The translations under genes and the position numbers were made by a program. Shown here in pieces: positions 1 through 8,668 of a stretch of 64,000 bases of DNA (its first letter is position 1; each line of letters begins with the position of its first letter). The stretch is from contig QWHH01000001.1 of assembly GCA_021404785.1 (NCBI GenBank), positions 220,760 through 284,759 of the forward strand. Reading direction: 5' to 3'. Under the pieces are notes generated by a model, which was given only the letters and a program-made list of their open reading frames with translations, was not told the DNA's origin and did not search any database. This DNA is from Lysobacterales bacterium PRO7 (GTDB lineage Bacteria; Pseudomonadota; Gammaproteobacteria; Xanthomonadales; Rhodanobacteraceae).

Positions 1-115
1 CGCCCTGCTTGGTCTTGAGCCGGTATTTCTTGTCCCAGATGTCCCGGGATGCCGGTTGCATGGGGATGGGCGCGGCCGCGTCACGGTTCAGGGCCTCGAT
101 ACGCACGGTGCTCAT
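1..115 (-). CDS. nrdJ: Ribonucleoside-diphosphate reductase, adenosylcobalamin-dependent type (N-terminal 38 codons only)
   Basis: Partial gene running off the left edge. The start codon is at 115-113, preceded by AGGGAG. The visible N-terminus contains PASRDIWDKKYRLKTKQG. From memory, a DIWDKKYRLK-type segment is typical of the N-terminus of class II (B12-dependent) ribonucleotide reductases of Xanthomonadales. That enzyme makes deoxyribonucleotides without oxygen or an iron/tyrosyl cofactor. The NrdR-type operator at 353-368 in its upstream region supports a ribonucleotide reductase of some class. Only 38 residues are visible, so the class assignment could be wrong. Confidence 0.65.
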   Translation of the reverse strand, partial: MSTVRIEALNRDAAAPIPMQPASRDIWDKKYRLKTKQG

Positions 116-216
116 TTTTTTGTTGTTCTCCCTAAGTGTTGCAATGTGCCGCTGCTTTTTCATTTCTTTTTTGACCGCTGCGCATCCGCTGCGTTACCGC
201 GAAAAACGTCCCGTCG

Positions 217-249
217 GCGCTATGCCGGGTGGAAGCCCGGGGCAAGCGC
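217..249 (-). other. Stem-loop in the presumed nrd leader
   Basis: Arms GCGCT (217-221) with AGCGC (245-249) and TGCC (223-226) with GGCA (241-244) enclose a further GC-rich inner stem. Read in the nrd direction, five T residues (202-206 complement) follow about ten bases after the stem. It could be an attenuator-like element or just leader structure. No function can be assigned from sequence alone. Confidence 0.35.
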
Positions 250-352
250 TGTGCGTTGATTCCTCGTCGTTATTCGACTCTCCGGCCCGCTGCTGGCGGG
301 TCACCGTGCCGATTGCCAAACCCCATGATTTGGGCCTACCCGCCGCATTCGA

Positions 353-368
353 ACACAAGATATTGTGT
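353..368. promoter_or_regulatory. NrdR box (ribonucleotide reductase operator)
   Basis: ACACAAGATATTGTGT matches the NrdR consensus acaCwAtATaTwGtgt at 15 of 16 positions. It is the core of a perfect 8+8 bp inverted repeat at 351-370. NrdR is an ATP-cone/zinc-ribbon repressor of ribonucleotide reductase genes that usually binds two sites about three helical turns apart. A degenerate palindromic partner (CCCCATGATTTGGG) lies 32 bp away at 321-334. The presumed target is the leftward nrd gene starting at 115. Confidence 0.75.
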
Positions 369-593
369 TCGAGACGAGGAAGTTACGCCATCGAATTGGC
401 CTTGTCAAAAGATTTTTTTTATTCCGGTTTTTCAAGCGATTGCGCAGGAATTTTCGAGCTACACGCGAAGATTTGCGCGCGCTGCCGAGCGAACAGCAGG
501 CACGCTCGGCGGTGGATCATGGTGAATGCGAAACCGTTTTGCCCAAAAATGGTCTGTTGCGGCGCCGATTCATATCAGTTCGAGGACTTCGTC

Positions 594-1988
594 ATGTCGA
601 TTCGACCACGGATTTCCCTGTTTGGAGCTGTTTTCGCCGTGCTTGCGGCCATTGCCTTGTGGACGGGCCTGCGCCCGGAAACGAGCGCGGCCGGCACCTT
701 GCCGGTCGCGGTCGACGGCCAGCCGTTGCCATCGCTGGCACCGATGCTGGCCAAGGTCATGCCCGCGGTGGTCAATATCAACTCAAAGACCCGGGTGCGG
801 GTACGCAACCCGCTGATGGAGGATCCGTTCTTCCGCCAGTTTTTCGGCATGCCGGACATGCCGCGTGAGCGCATCGAGCAATCGCTGGGCTCGGGCGTCA
901 TCATCGACGCGGCGAAAGGCTACGTGCTTACCAACAACCACGTCATCGCCGGTGCCGATGACATCGCCGTGACCTTGCACGACGGACGCACGCTCAAGGC
1001 TCAGGTCGTGGGCACCGATCCGGATACCGATATTGCGGTGATCCGCATCCCGGCGGACAACCTCAGCGCGCTCGCACTCGCCGATTCCAGCCAATTGCGC
1101 GTCGGCGATTTTGTCGTCGCACTGGGTGATCCGTTCGGCCTCGGCCAGACCGTTACCTCCGGCATCGTCTCTGCGCTCAACCGAAGCGGCTTGCGTGGCC
1201 TGGGCTACCAGAACTTCATCCAGACCGACGCATCGATCAATCCGGGCAATTCCGGCGGCGCCCTGGTCAACCTGCGTGGCGAACTCGTCGGCATCAATTC
1301 GGCGATCTACTCGCCATCCGGCGGCAATGTCGGTATCGGTTTTGCGATTCCCGCCAACCTCGCCAGCCAGGTCATGCGCCAGCTCATCGCAACGGGCACC
1401 GTTGCGCACGGTTCGCTCGGGCTTTCCGCGCAGGACATAACTCCCGACATCGCAGCTGCTCTGGGAATGGACGTGGGTGCCGGCGCATTGGTCACGCGCG
1501 TGCGCACGGGATCGCCCGCGGCGGCGGCCGGAGTCGCGCCGGGCGATGTGGTGACCGCGGTCAATGCCAAACCGGTGCGCAATGCCGGCGACCTCATGAA
1601 TGCGCAAGGCATCCTGCCGGTGGGTTCGAATGTGACGCTGGAACTGCTGCGCGATGGCAAGGCCCTGCGCGTCGTCACCCGGCTTGATGCGGACAAGACC
1701 GCCAGCGCCGAAGGCGCCAGCATCGATGCCCGCCTGCATGGGGCGCAGTTGTCCGAAGTCGACCCCAATGTCCGTCGCGACGGCTTGGCCGGCGTGCGCG
1801 TGGATCGCATCGCCGCGAACAGCCGCGCGCAGAAAAACGGACTTCGCCCGGGCGACCTGATCGTGGGCGTCAACCAGGCCGATGTCGGCGGCCTGAATGA
1901 CTTGCATGGGCTGTTGCGGCGACTTCCAGGCCAGGCGCTGCTTTCGATCGTGCGTGGTCGCGACGCCTTGTTCGTGCCGCTGCGCTGA
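594..1988 (+). CDS. degQ: DegP/DegQ-family periplasmic serine endoprotease
   Basis: Encodes 464 residues. The start at 594 is chosen because AGGA lies a few bases upstream and an N-terminal hydrophobic segment (about residues 8-24) follows, giving export or a membrane anchor. The trypsin-like domain (about 50-260) has the full triad: His116 in TNNHVI, Asp146 in PDTDIAV and Ser220 in NPGNSGGA. Two PDZ domains follow (about 275-370 and 385-460), the Do/DegQ architecture. Such proteases degrade or hold misfolded periplasmic proteins. DegQ and DegP (or MucD) cannot be separated on sequence alone. An open frame extends upstream to position 9 but carries no signal sequence and overlaps the nrd start. 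Confidence 0.9.
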   Translation: MSIRPRISLFGAVFAVLAAIALWTGLRPETSAAGTLPVAVDGQPLPSLAPMLAKVMPAVVNINSKTRVRVRNPLMEDPFFRQFFGMPDMPRERIEQSLGSGVIIDAAKGYVLTNNHVIAGADDIAVTLHDGRTLKAQVVGTDPDTDIAVIRIPADNLSALALADSSQLRVGDFVVALGDPFGLGQTVTSGIVSALNRSGLRGLGYQNFIQTDASINPGNSGGALVNLRGELVGINSAIYSPSGGNVGIGFAIPANLASQVMRQLIATGTVAHGSLGLSAQDITPDIAAALGMDVGAGALVTRVRTGSPAAAAGVAPGDVVTAVNAKPVRNAGDLMNAQGILPVGSNVTLELLRDGKALRVVTRLDADKTASAEGASIDARLHGAQLSEVDPNVRRDGLAGVRVDRIAANSRAQKNGLRPGDLIVGVNQADVGGLNDLHGLLRRLPGQALLSIVRGRDALFVPLR

Positions 1989-2000
1989 AGCGCCAGGGAC

Positions 2001-2006
2001 TATAAT
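2001..2006 (+). promoter_or_regulatory. Candidate -10 element for the PstS-like gene
   Basis: A perfect TATAAT sits 40 bases before the GTG start at 2046, in the short gap after the protease gene. I see no convincing -35 at the right distance, so this is only a candidate promoter. Confidence 0.3.
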
Positions 2007-2045
2007 CGAAGTCAGGTTCGTCCGTGTTCGCAGAGGTATTCGATC

Positions 2046-3152
2046 GTGTCGATTCGCTCCATCGCCCGCAGTCTCGGGCTGCTTTGTCTGGTCATCGCTG
2101 GCGGCGCGCTTGCCGCCGCTCCCGCCAAGTCGCAGGCGTCTTCCGCGAAGGCCGCCAAGGCGCCGGTCGGGCCGAGCATCATCCTGCGCGGCGATCATTC
2201 GACGACCCGCATTTACGAAGCCCTGGCCAAGGCATTCGAAAAAGCTGGCGATGGCCGTGTCGAAGTCCAGCCTTTCAGCACGATTTCCGGTCTGGATGCC
2301 GTGCACGCCGGAACCGCCGATGTTGCTGCCAGTGCACGCGCGGCGATGCCGGGCCGCGCCGAGGAGCAGGGCACGAATTTCTATCCGGTGGCCTGGGATG
2401 CGCTGGTGCCAATCGTGGAAGCGGCCAATCCGGTCAGCAACATTACGCTCAGACAGTTGCATGACGTGTACCTGGGACGCATCACGAACTGGAAGGATCT
2501 CGGCGGCAACGATGCTCCTATCAATCTCGACGGCGTCGCCGCGCCGCTGGACGGCGTGGAATATTCCACGCGCCTGTTGCTGTTCCACTATGGCGACCAG
2601 AACGTGTCCGTTTCGCGTATGTACGTGAACACCGAAAAGCTCGAAGAAGACATCGAACTGAACGCAAACGGGTTGGGCATGAGCACGCTTTCGGGTGTCG
2701 CGCACAATCCCAAGGTGAAAATGCTCAGCGTGGAAGGCGTGCGCGCATCGACGGCCAGTGTTGCGGATGGTTCCTATCCGCTGTATTCGGCAATCTACCT
2801 CGCCGCGCGCAGCGACGGCGTGCACAATGCCGAAGTGGAAAAATTCGTCGCGTTCGCGGACAGCGACGCCGGCAAGGCGGTCCTGCGCGAGCAGGGGCTG
2901 GTGCCGAACGCAGACGCTCCCGACCTGTCGACGAGCAAGCAGGACGCGCGCATCGCGTTCGTCGAGGAGCGCCTGAAACCGCCCACGCTGACCGTGCAAG
3001 GCCGACCGGTGTCGGCGCCGAATGCGACCCTGGACATGTTGACCCGCGAGGCGCCGAAGTCGCCGGAGACGCAACAAGCCAGGGTCGAGGCTGCACGCCT
3101 GAAAGCCGCCAAGCAGCCCAAGGCCGATCCGCCCGCGGATGGCGGCGGCTGA
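2046..3152 (+). CDS. PstS-like periplasmic substrate-binding protein
   Basis: Encodes 368 residues. It starts at GTG 2046 with AGAGG ten bases upstream; no ATG fits the signal peptide (about residues 1-24, ending ALAAAP). The body resembles the PBP-like fold of phosphate-binding PstS proteins: segments such as ILRGDHSTTRIYEALAKAFE and YLGRITNWKDLGG are typical of that family. The C-terminal 60 residues are Lys/Ala/Pro-rich and low in complexity. No pstCAB transporter genes lie next to it, so it may act as an orphan binding protein. The ligand is unproven, with phosphate likely by family. Confidence 0.75.
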   Translation: MSIRSIARSLGLLCLVIAGGALAAAPAKSQASSAKAAKAPVGPSIILRGDHSTTRIYEALAKAFEKAGDGRVEVQPFSTISGLDAVHAGTADVAASARAAMPGRAEEQGTNFYPVAWDALVPIVEAANPVSNITLRQLHDVYLGRITNWKDLGGNDAPINLDGVAAPLDGVEYSTRLLLFHYGDQNVSVSRMYVNTEKLEEDIELNANGLGMSTLSGVAHNPKVKMLSVEGVRASTASVADGSYPLYSAIYLAARSDGVHNAEVEKFVAFADSDAGKAVLREQGLVPNADAPDLSTSKQDARIAFVEERLKPPTLTVQGRPVSAPNATLDMLTREAPKSPETQQARVEAARLKAAKQPKADPPADGGG

Positions 3153-3153
3153 G

Positions 3154-3858
3154 ATGGAAATTGCCGCGATCACGCTGGATCTCGACGACACGCTGTGGCC
3201 GATCGAACCGGTGATCGCGCGCGCCGAGGAGCGCCTGGACGCGTGGTTGCAGATCCATTGCCCGCGTGCGGCGGCGGCATACCCGATCCTGAGCATGCGC
3301 GCGTTGCGCGAGCGCATCGCGGCGGACCATCCGCATCTGGCCCATGATTTCACCGAGCAGCGCCGCCTGACCCTGGAGCGGGCGCTGATCCCGCACGGCT
3401 ACACGATGGCGCATGTCGAAGACGCCTACGCCGAATACTTCACCGCGCGCAACGAGGTGGAATGCTATGCGGATGCGTTGCCGGCGCTGGAACGCCTGGC
3501 CGCGCGCTATCCGCTGGTATCGCTGAGCAATGGCAATGCGGACCTGCGCCGGATCGGGATCGACCGGTTTTTCCGCTTCAGCATCAGCGCACGCGATTGC
3601 GGCGTGGGCAAGCCCGACCCGGCCATCTTCCGCGCTGCCTGCGAGGGACTTAACCTGCCTGCAGGAGCGGTCTTGCACGTCGGCGACGATGCACAACTCG
3701 ACGTCGCCGGCGCGAATGCCGCTGGCCTGAAGAGCGCGTGGCTCAATCGCAATGACGCGCTCTGGATCGGCGCTGCGCCGCCTCACATCCACGTCAAGAA
3801 CTTGCACGAACTCGCCGAAAGGTTGCTGCAACCTGCCGCGAGCCCTGCGTTGGCATAG
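3154..3858 (+). CDS. HAD-superfamily hydrolase (subfamily IA phosphatase)
   Basis: Encodes 234 residues. The start at 3154 puts the methionine one base after the previous stop; an in-frame ATG at 3139 would add five residues. The HAD motifs are complete: motif I DLDDT (Asp9 nucleophile, Asp11), motif II Ser in SLSNG, motif III Lys in GVGKPDPAIF, and motif IV GDDAQLD. A helical cap lies between motifs I and II. It resembles YigB-type phosphatases acting on small phosphorylated metabolites (FMN in the E. coli case); the substrate here is unknown. It is probably co-transcribed with the preceding gene. Confidence 0.85.
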   Translation: MEIAAITLDLDDTLWPIEPVIARAEERLDAWLQIHCPRAAAAYPILSMRALRERIAADHPHLAHDFTEQRRLTLERALIPHGYTMAHVEDAYAEYFTARNEVECYADALPALERLAARYPLVSLSNGNADLRRIGIDRFFRFSISARDCGVGKPDPAIFRAACEGLNLPAGAVLHVGDDAQLDVAGANAAGLKSAWLNRNDALWIGAAPPHIHVKNLHELAERLLQPAASPALA

Positions 3859-3934
3859 TCCCTGCTTTATCGGATGTAACGTCGCAAATCATTGGCATAA
3901 CGCCTTGAATCGACGACATCTTGAGGAATCGACA

Positions 3935-5305
3935 ATGCATGGATTGGTAACCACCGGCCGAAACGCAATCGACTTGATTGCCACGGATGCGGCAAATCTC
4001 GACACGATTGTCCGTCGCCTTGGTGGCAACGCGAAACAATGGATCGACGCAAGCGGGTTTCGCGCCAGGCCCGGCACCAGCTGCGCGCTGCCTGACACAA
4101 AAGGACAGTTGCGCGCAGTAATGGCAGGAATCGGGAGGCCGGACGATGTCTACGCCTTGTCCAGCCTGCCGTTTGGATTGCCAACAGGGACGTATCGGCT
4201 AAGCGACGCCGGTATTACGCTGGATCCGATCCGTGTTGCCCTCGGCTGGGGATTGGGCGCTTATCGGTTTGCCAAATATCGCAAATCCGCGCGTGATGCC
4301 GCCAATTTGACCGTAGATGCCAACACGTTGCGCGCTGTTGGGCCGTATTTGGAAGGGATTGCGCAGGTGCGCGACCTCGTCAATACACCCACCCAAGACA
4401 TGGGGCCCGCCGAATTGACGGCGCAAGTCGCGACGCTGGCGCGCCGGCATCGCGCGAAATTCCGTGAATGGGCAGGCGCCGCGTTGCTCAAGGCGAATTT
4501 TCCAACCATCCACGCGGTCGGCCGCGCCAGCCATCGTGAACCGCGATTGGCGGAACTGAACTGGGGCAATGCTCGCGATCCGCACCTGGTGCTGGTTGGC
4601 AAGGGCGTGTGTTTCGATACCGGCGGCCTGGACCTCAAGGCCGCCGATGGCATGCGCTGGATGAAAAAGGACATGGGCGGCGCGGCGCATGCGATCGCGC
4701 TGGCTGGCCTGATCATGCAGGCGAAACTCCCGGTGCGGTTGACCCTGCTGATTCCCGCCGTGGAAAATTCCGTGTCGGGCGAGGCCTATCGCCCCGGCGA
4801 AGTCATCTGCACGCGCGCCGGAATCACGGTCGAGGTCGACAACACCGACGCCGAAGGACGCCTGATTCTGTGCGACGCACTCGCTTATGCGGCCGAGAAA
4901 AAGCCCGACCTGATCCTGGATTTCGCCACGCTGACCGGCGCCGCGCGCGTGGCGCTCGGCCCGGAGCTGCCGGCCGTGTTCACCAATCGCGACGAGTTGG
5001 CGCAGGCCGTGCTCGCTGCCGGTGAGCGCGAAGCCGATCCGCTGTGGCGCATGCCGCTGTGGCAGCCATACCTGCGCATGCTCGAGTCACACATCGCCGA
5101 CATCGCCAATGCGGGACCATCCAAACATGCCGGCGCGATTACCGCGGCACTGTATCTGCAGCGCTTCGTGCCCGCGTCCCAGGCGTGGATGCATGTGGAT
5201 GTGTACGCATGGAACGACGCCGACCGGCCCGGTCGCCCGAAAGGCGGCGAGGCGCAGGGTTTGCGGGCGATGTTCGCGATGGTGAAAGGGCGCTACGCGA
5301 AGTAG
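3935..5305 (+). CDS. Leucyl aminopeptidase family protein (M17)
   Basis: Encodes 456 residues. It starts at ATG 3935, preceded by TTGAGGA. The C-terminal catalytic domain (about 150-456) carries the M17 signature NTDAEGRL (303-310). It also has the metal-binding Lys223 and Asp228 in VGKGVCFDTGG and the conserved KKDMGG stretch. These are two-zinc (or manganese) cytosolic aminopeptidases that remove N-terminal residues from peptides. The N-terminal domain is short compared with E. coli PepA, and the protein is closer to the PepB-like group in length. Confidence 0.88.
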   Translation: MHGLVTTGRNAIDLIATDAANLDTIVRRLGGNAKQWIDASGFRARPGTSCALPDTKGQLRAVMAGIGRPDDVYALSSLPFGLPTGTYRLSDAGITLDPIRVALGWGLGAYRFAKYRKSARDAANLTVDANTLRAVGPYLEGIAQVRDLVNTPTQDMGPAELTAQVATLARRHRAKFREWAGAALLKANFPTIHAVGRASHREPRLAELNWGNARDPHLVLVGKGVCFDTGGLDLKAADGMRWMKKDMGGAAHAIALAGLIMQAKLPVRLTLLIPAVENSVSGEAYRPGEVICTRAGITVEVDNTDAEGRLILCDALAYAAEKKPDLILDFATLTGAARVALGPELPAVFTNRDELAQAVLAAGEREADPLWRMPLWQPYLRMLESHIADIANAGPSKHAGAITAALYLQRFVPASQAWMHVDVYAWNDADRPGRPKGGEAQGLRAMFAMVKGRYAK

Positions 5306-5308
5306 CGC

Positions 5309-7597
5309 TCAATCCACGGCCGGCTTGTCTGTCGCTGCATGCGGCAGCGCACGCGCGGCGAGCTTGGTATCCGCACTTAGCAGATTGACTTCGTCGGCGA
5401 GAATGTTCGCCACCTCGTGCAGGACCACGTCCTTCTCGGCCTTGCGCGCCTTCTCGTCGGCCAGATCGGTCTTGATGCTGCGTTCGTCGGCTTGCAGGCC
5501 GTCGTCCTGGTTTGGATTGGGGACGGCCGGCTGCGGCTTGACCGCAGCCTTGTCGGTCTGCACGGCGGCAGGACTGACCTGGTCGACATGCGCGCGCTTG
5601 CTGTTGTCGCCGGTTTGCGCGGTGGCGTCGGAAGGTTTCACCGCCGCATCGTTTTTGGCAAGATCAGGATGCCGTTCCTTGAAGGTTTTCTCGCGCGCGT
5701 CGCGTTCGGCGCGGCGCAGCTTTTCGTTCAACGAGATGGAAGTCTCCGCACGCAGCTTGCGTGCGTCGGTCACGTCCGCCTCGTAGGCCTGCCACGGCTT
5801 CTCCCTGGCCACGCGCGCATCGTGCATGGACTTGAGCATCGGCAGGATCGATTTCAAATCCGACGTCGGCGTGTAGTCGGCCGGCGCGATCGACGCCCAC
5901 GCCAGCGCATTCTTGTTCGTCGATTCGCCGTTCTGGGCGAAATCGCCGGTCACCGGAAACGCGATGTCGGGCGTCACGCCCTTGAGCTGGGTGGATGCGC
6001 CATCGACGCGGAAGAATTGCTGGATCGTCATCTTCAGTTCGCCGAACGCCGGCTTTTCGTTCGGCGACATCTGGTCGAGGTCGACCAGATTCTGCACCGT
6101 GCCCTTGCCGTAGGTCTGCTCGCCGATGATCAGGCCGCGACCGTAATCCTGGATCGCGCCGGCGAAGATTTCCGACGCCGAGGCCGAATTGCGATTGACC
6201 AGCACCGCGAACGGGCCACTCCAGTCCATGGCCTGGTGCGTGTTGCGGCCGACTTCGACACGGCCGTCAGCGTTGCGCACCTGCACGACCGGACCCTTGC
6301 CGACGAACAGGCCGGTCAGGTCGATCGCCTCCGACAGCGAGCCGCCGCCGTTGTTGCGCAGATCCATCAGCACGGCATCGACATGCTGCGCCTTGAGCCC
6401 GTCGAGCAGCTTGGCGACATCGCGCGTGGCGCTCTTGTAGTTCTTGTCGCCGCGGCGGCGCGCGTCGAAATCCTCGTAGAAGGTCGGCAGCGTGATCACG
6501 CCGATCTTGCGCGTGGCGTCGCCGTCCTTGATGTCGATGACCGAACTCTTGGCCGCCTGTTCCTCGATGCTGACCTTCTTGCGCACCAGCGATACGAGCT
6601 CGTGCTTGCCGTCGGGACCGGCATCGACGGGCAGCACTTCCAGGCGCACCGTGGTGTCCTTCGGGCCGCGGATCAGGTCCACGACATCGTCCAGGCGCCA
6701 ACCGACCACGTCCGTGATCGAGCCGTTCGCGCCCTGGCCAACGCCGACGATGCGGTCGCCGGCCTTGACCTTGCCCGACAGCGCGGCTGGGCCGCCCGGC
6801 ACGATCTCGCGGATTGCGGTGTAGTCGTCGTCGCGCTGCAGCACCGCGCCGATGCCTTCCAGCGACAGCTTCATCGCAATGTCGAAATTTTCGCTGGCGC
6901 GCGGGCCCAGATAATTCGTGTGCGGATCAATCGACAGCGCGTATGCGTTCATGAAGGTCTGGAACACGTCTTCCGAATCGATCTGGCGGATGCGATCCAG
7001 GTAGTTGGCGTAACGCTTGTCCAGGGTCTGGCGGATCTTCGCGTCGTCCTGGCCGGCCAGTTTCAGGCGCAGCCAGTCGTTTTTCACGCGTTTGCGCCAC
7101 AGGTCGTCGAGTTCGGCCGTGGTCTTGGGCCACGGCGCCTTGTCGCGCTGGTAAGCGTAGGTTTCATCCTTGTCGAAATCGAAGCCCTTCTTGAGCAGAT
7201 CGCGCGCGTATTGCGTACGCTCGGCCACGCGTTGCTCGTACAAGTTGAAGATCGCGAACGGCACCGACAGGTTTTCGTCGTAGATGTCATCGCCGAGCTT
7301 GTCGCGATCCGGCGCGAAGCGATCGATGTCGGATTGCAGGAAAAACAGACGGTCGCCGTCGAGCGAATCGAAGTAGCGGTCGAAAATCTTCTGCGACATC
7401 GACGCGTCGAGCGGCTCGGCCTTGTAATGGAAGCGGGTGAGGAAGCGGGTGGCGAGCAGCGCAGCCTGTGCCTGGTCGGTGGTCGGCTTGAGCACGACGT
7501 CGCGGGTCGCGTCTGCCGCCGGTTTGGCGGCAACGCTCGCGGCGCATGCCAGCAACGCGATGCCGGCGAGTTGGCGAAGGGCGGAGATTTTCAACAT
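5309..7597 (-). CDS. prc: Carboxy-terminal-processing protease Prc/Tsp (S41)
   Basis: Encodes 762 residues with an N-terminal signal peptide (about 1-24). It has an N-terminal helical region, a PDZ domain (about 235-330), and the S41 catalytic core. The Ser-Ala-Ser-Ala-Ser-Glu nucleophile segment lies near residue 470 and the Lys motif GEQTYGKGTVQ about 25 residues later. A charged C-terminal domain (about 620-762) follows. Prc is a periplasmic protease that recognises nonpolar C-termini and, in E. coli, trims PBP3 and degrades the hydrolase MepS. It lies downstream of lipB in the same direction as the envelope cluster, which suits a cell-wall role. Confidence 0.92.
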   Translation of the reverse strand: MLKISALRQLAGIALLACAASVAAKPAADATRDVVLKPTTDQAQAALLATRFLTRFHYKAEPLDASMSQKIFDRYFDSLDGDRLFFLQSDIDRFAPDRDKLGDDIYDENLSVPFAIFNLYEQRVAERTQYARDLLKKGFDFDKDETYAYQRDKAPWPKTTAELDDLWRKRVKNDWLRLKLAGQDDAKIRQTLDKRYANYLDRIRQIDSEDVFQTFMNAYALSIDPHTNYLGPRASENFDIAMKLSLEGIGAVLQRDDDYTAIREIVPGGPAALSGKVKAGDRIVGVGQGANGSITDVVGWRLDDVVDLIRGPKDTTVRLEVLPVDAGPDGKHELVSLVRKKVSIEEQAAKSSVIDIKDGDATRKIGVITLPTFYEDFDARRRGDKNYKSATRDVAKLLDGLKAQHVDAVLMDLRNNGGGSLSEAIDLTGLFVGKGPVVQVRNADGRVEVGRNTHQAMDWSGPFAVLVNRNSASASEIFAGAIQDYGRGLIIGEQTYGKGTVQNLVDLDQMSPNEKPAFGELKMTIQQFFRVDGASTQLKGVTPDIAFPVTGDFAQNGESTNKNALAWASIAPADYTPTSDLKSILPMLKSMHDARVAREKPWQAYEADVTDARKLRAETSISLNEKLRRAERDAREKTFKERHPDLAKNDAAVKPSDATAQTGDNSKRAHVDQVSPAAVQTDKAAVKPQPAVPNPNQDDGLQADERSIKTDLADEKARKAEKDVVLHEVANILADEVNLLSADTKLAARALPHAATDKPAVD

Positions 7598-7626
7598 GGT
7601 GTCGAGTTCCAGGATGATCGGACGGC

Positions 7627-7652
7627 ATGCGGGAATCCGGAGTTTCCCGCAT
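7627..7652. repeat. Perfect inverted repeat between lipB and prc
   Basis: ATGCGGGAA (7627-7635) and TTCCCGCAT (7644-7652) form a perfect 9-bp stem with an 8-base loop, inside the 76-base gap between lipB and prc. No T tract follows on the minus strand. It may be a weak terminator, an mRNA-stability structure or an operator for prc. Confidence 0.4.
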
Positions 7653-7673
7653 CGGGTTGGACGGAGTCTGCGC

Positions 7674-8363
7674 TTATGCCGTCACGCTAGCGCGAGCGGC
7701 GGATTGTGCGCCAGCGCCGAAAGTCAGTGTTGGGGTGGCCGGCAGTGCTTGCAAGCCGAATTGGCGCGCCAACTCGGCCACCAGCACGGATTCCACGTCG
7801 GCCAGCCGCGACGGGCCGCCCAAGTCTAGCACTTGCGTGACTTGCAGGCCCTGAAAACCGCAGGGGTTGATGCGATGGAAAGGTTCCAGATCCATCGCAA
7901 TATTGAACGCCAGGCCATGAAACGTGCAGCCACGGCGCACGCGGATGCCGAGCGCGGCGATCTTCGCGCCGTTCACGTAGACGCCCGGCGCGCCGTCGCG
8001 TCGCGCAGCAGTGATATTCCATTCGGCCAAGGTGTCGATCACGGCCTGTTCGATGCGCTGCACGTAGTCGCGCACGCCGATGCCGGCGCGGCGCAGGTCG
8101 ATGAGCGGATAGGCCACGATCTGGCCGGGCCCGTGATACGTCACCTGACCGCCGCGATCGACCGGAACGACGGGAATATCACCCGGATTGAGTACATGTT
8201 CCCATTTGCCGGCCTGGCCGAGCGTGAACACCGGCGTGTGTTCGACGACCCACAGTTCATCCGTCGTCTGCGGCGTGCGCGCATCGGTAAATGCCTGCAT
8301 CGCGCGCCATACCGGTTCGTAGGGCGACAGTCCTGACAGGCGGTGGACGAGCAGGTCGGTCAC
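7674..8363 (-). CDS. lipB: Lipoyl(octanoyl) transferase LipB
   Basis: Encodes 229 residues. It transfers octanoate from acyl carrier protein to lipoyl domains of the 2-oxoacid dehydrogenases and glycine cleavage H protein, the first step of lipoate synthesis. The LipB signature is present in [18 protein letters not shown] (residues 70-87). The catalytic Lys134 (GAKIAALG) and Cys168 (NPCG) are both visible. It lies four bases after ybeD. The usual next gene, lipA (lipoate synthase), is not here; prc follows instead. Confidence 0.95.
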   Translation of the reverse strand: MTDLLVHRLSGLSPYEPVWRAMQAFTDARTPQTTDELWVVEHTPVFTLGQAGKWEHVLNPGDIPVVPVDRGGQVTYHGPGQIVAYPLIDLRRAGIGVRDYVQRIEQAVIDTLAEWNITAARRDGAPGVYVNGAKIAALGIRVRRGCTFHGLAFNIAMDLEPFHRINPCGFQGLQVTQVLDLGGPSRLADVESVLVAELARQFGLQALPATPTLTFGAGAQSAARASVTA

Positions 8364-8367
8364 GGTG

Positions 8368-8658
8368 TTACAGCGTCCAGCGGATGTCCGGATGCGCGCG
8401 CAGCGCGGCGTGGATCTCGTCGTACTTCGCGCGCGTCGGGCACAGGAAGCTCGCCGTCACCGATACGAAGTTGCCCTCGCGCGAGGGTCGTACGCGCACG
8501 GCTTCTGCCAATACTTCGAGGCCGGCGTCGCGGATGATGCGCTGTACTTCATCCTCGAGCTGGGCGCGCGCATTGCCCATCGCGGTGATCTCGAACACGC
8601 CGGGAAACTGGAATCCCTGCTGCGGATTCTGCGGCGCGATATCGTCGAGCGATTTCAT
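8368..8658 (-). CDS. ybeD: YbeD/DUF493 family protein
   Basis: Encodes 96 residues, the usual length of the UPF0250/YbeD family, an ACT-like ferredoxin-fold protein of unclear function. The segments [13 protein letters not shown] and [12 protein letters not shown] are characteristic. In many gammaproteobacteria it lies between the dac gene and lipB, as here. Gaps are 10 bases from dac and 4 bases to lipB, so it is surely in the same transcript. Confidence 0.9.
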   Translation of the reverse strand: MKSLDDIAPQNPQQGFQFPGVFEITAMGNARAQLEDEVQRIIRDAGLEVLAEAVRVRPSREGNFVSVTASFLCPTRAKYDEIHAALRAHPDIRWTL

Positions 8659-8668
8659 GGCGCGATCC

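Larger units (their letters stand above)
116..593. other. Intergenic region between divergent nrd and degQ-like genes
   Basis: A stretch of 478 bases with no credible gene; the reading frames crossing it lack a start with a ribosome binding site. It holds an NrdR-type operator (353-368), a strong stem-loop in the presumed nrd leader (217-249), and the promoters of both flanking genes. If transcription of nrd starts near the NrdR box, its leader would be about 200 nt. That is long enough for an RNA switch, but I could not find a cobalamin B12-box in it. Confidence 0.6.

Noticed and set aside
116..350. Cobalamin riboswitch upstream of the B12-type ribonucleotide reductase
   Set aside because: I looked for the B12-box and the conserved core on the minus strand and found neither; only an unassigned stem-loop is visible.
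9..593. Upstream extension of the degQ-like frame to position 9
   Set aside because: It would overlap the nrd start and the NrdR box and would bury the signal sequence about 195 residues into the protein.
783..3353. 856-codon open frame on the minus strand opposite the degQ-like and pstS-like genes
   Set aside because: Long antisense frames are common in high-GC DNA; the translation is Arg/Ala/Gly-rich with no fold signature, and the plus strand holds two clear genes.
5417..7690. 757-codon plus-strand frame opposite prc
   Set aside because: Prc is complete with catalytic motifs on the minus strand; this frame mirrors it and has no ribosome binding site or family pattern.
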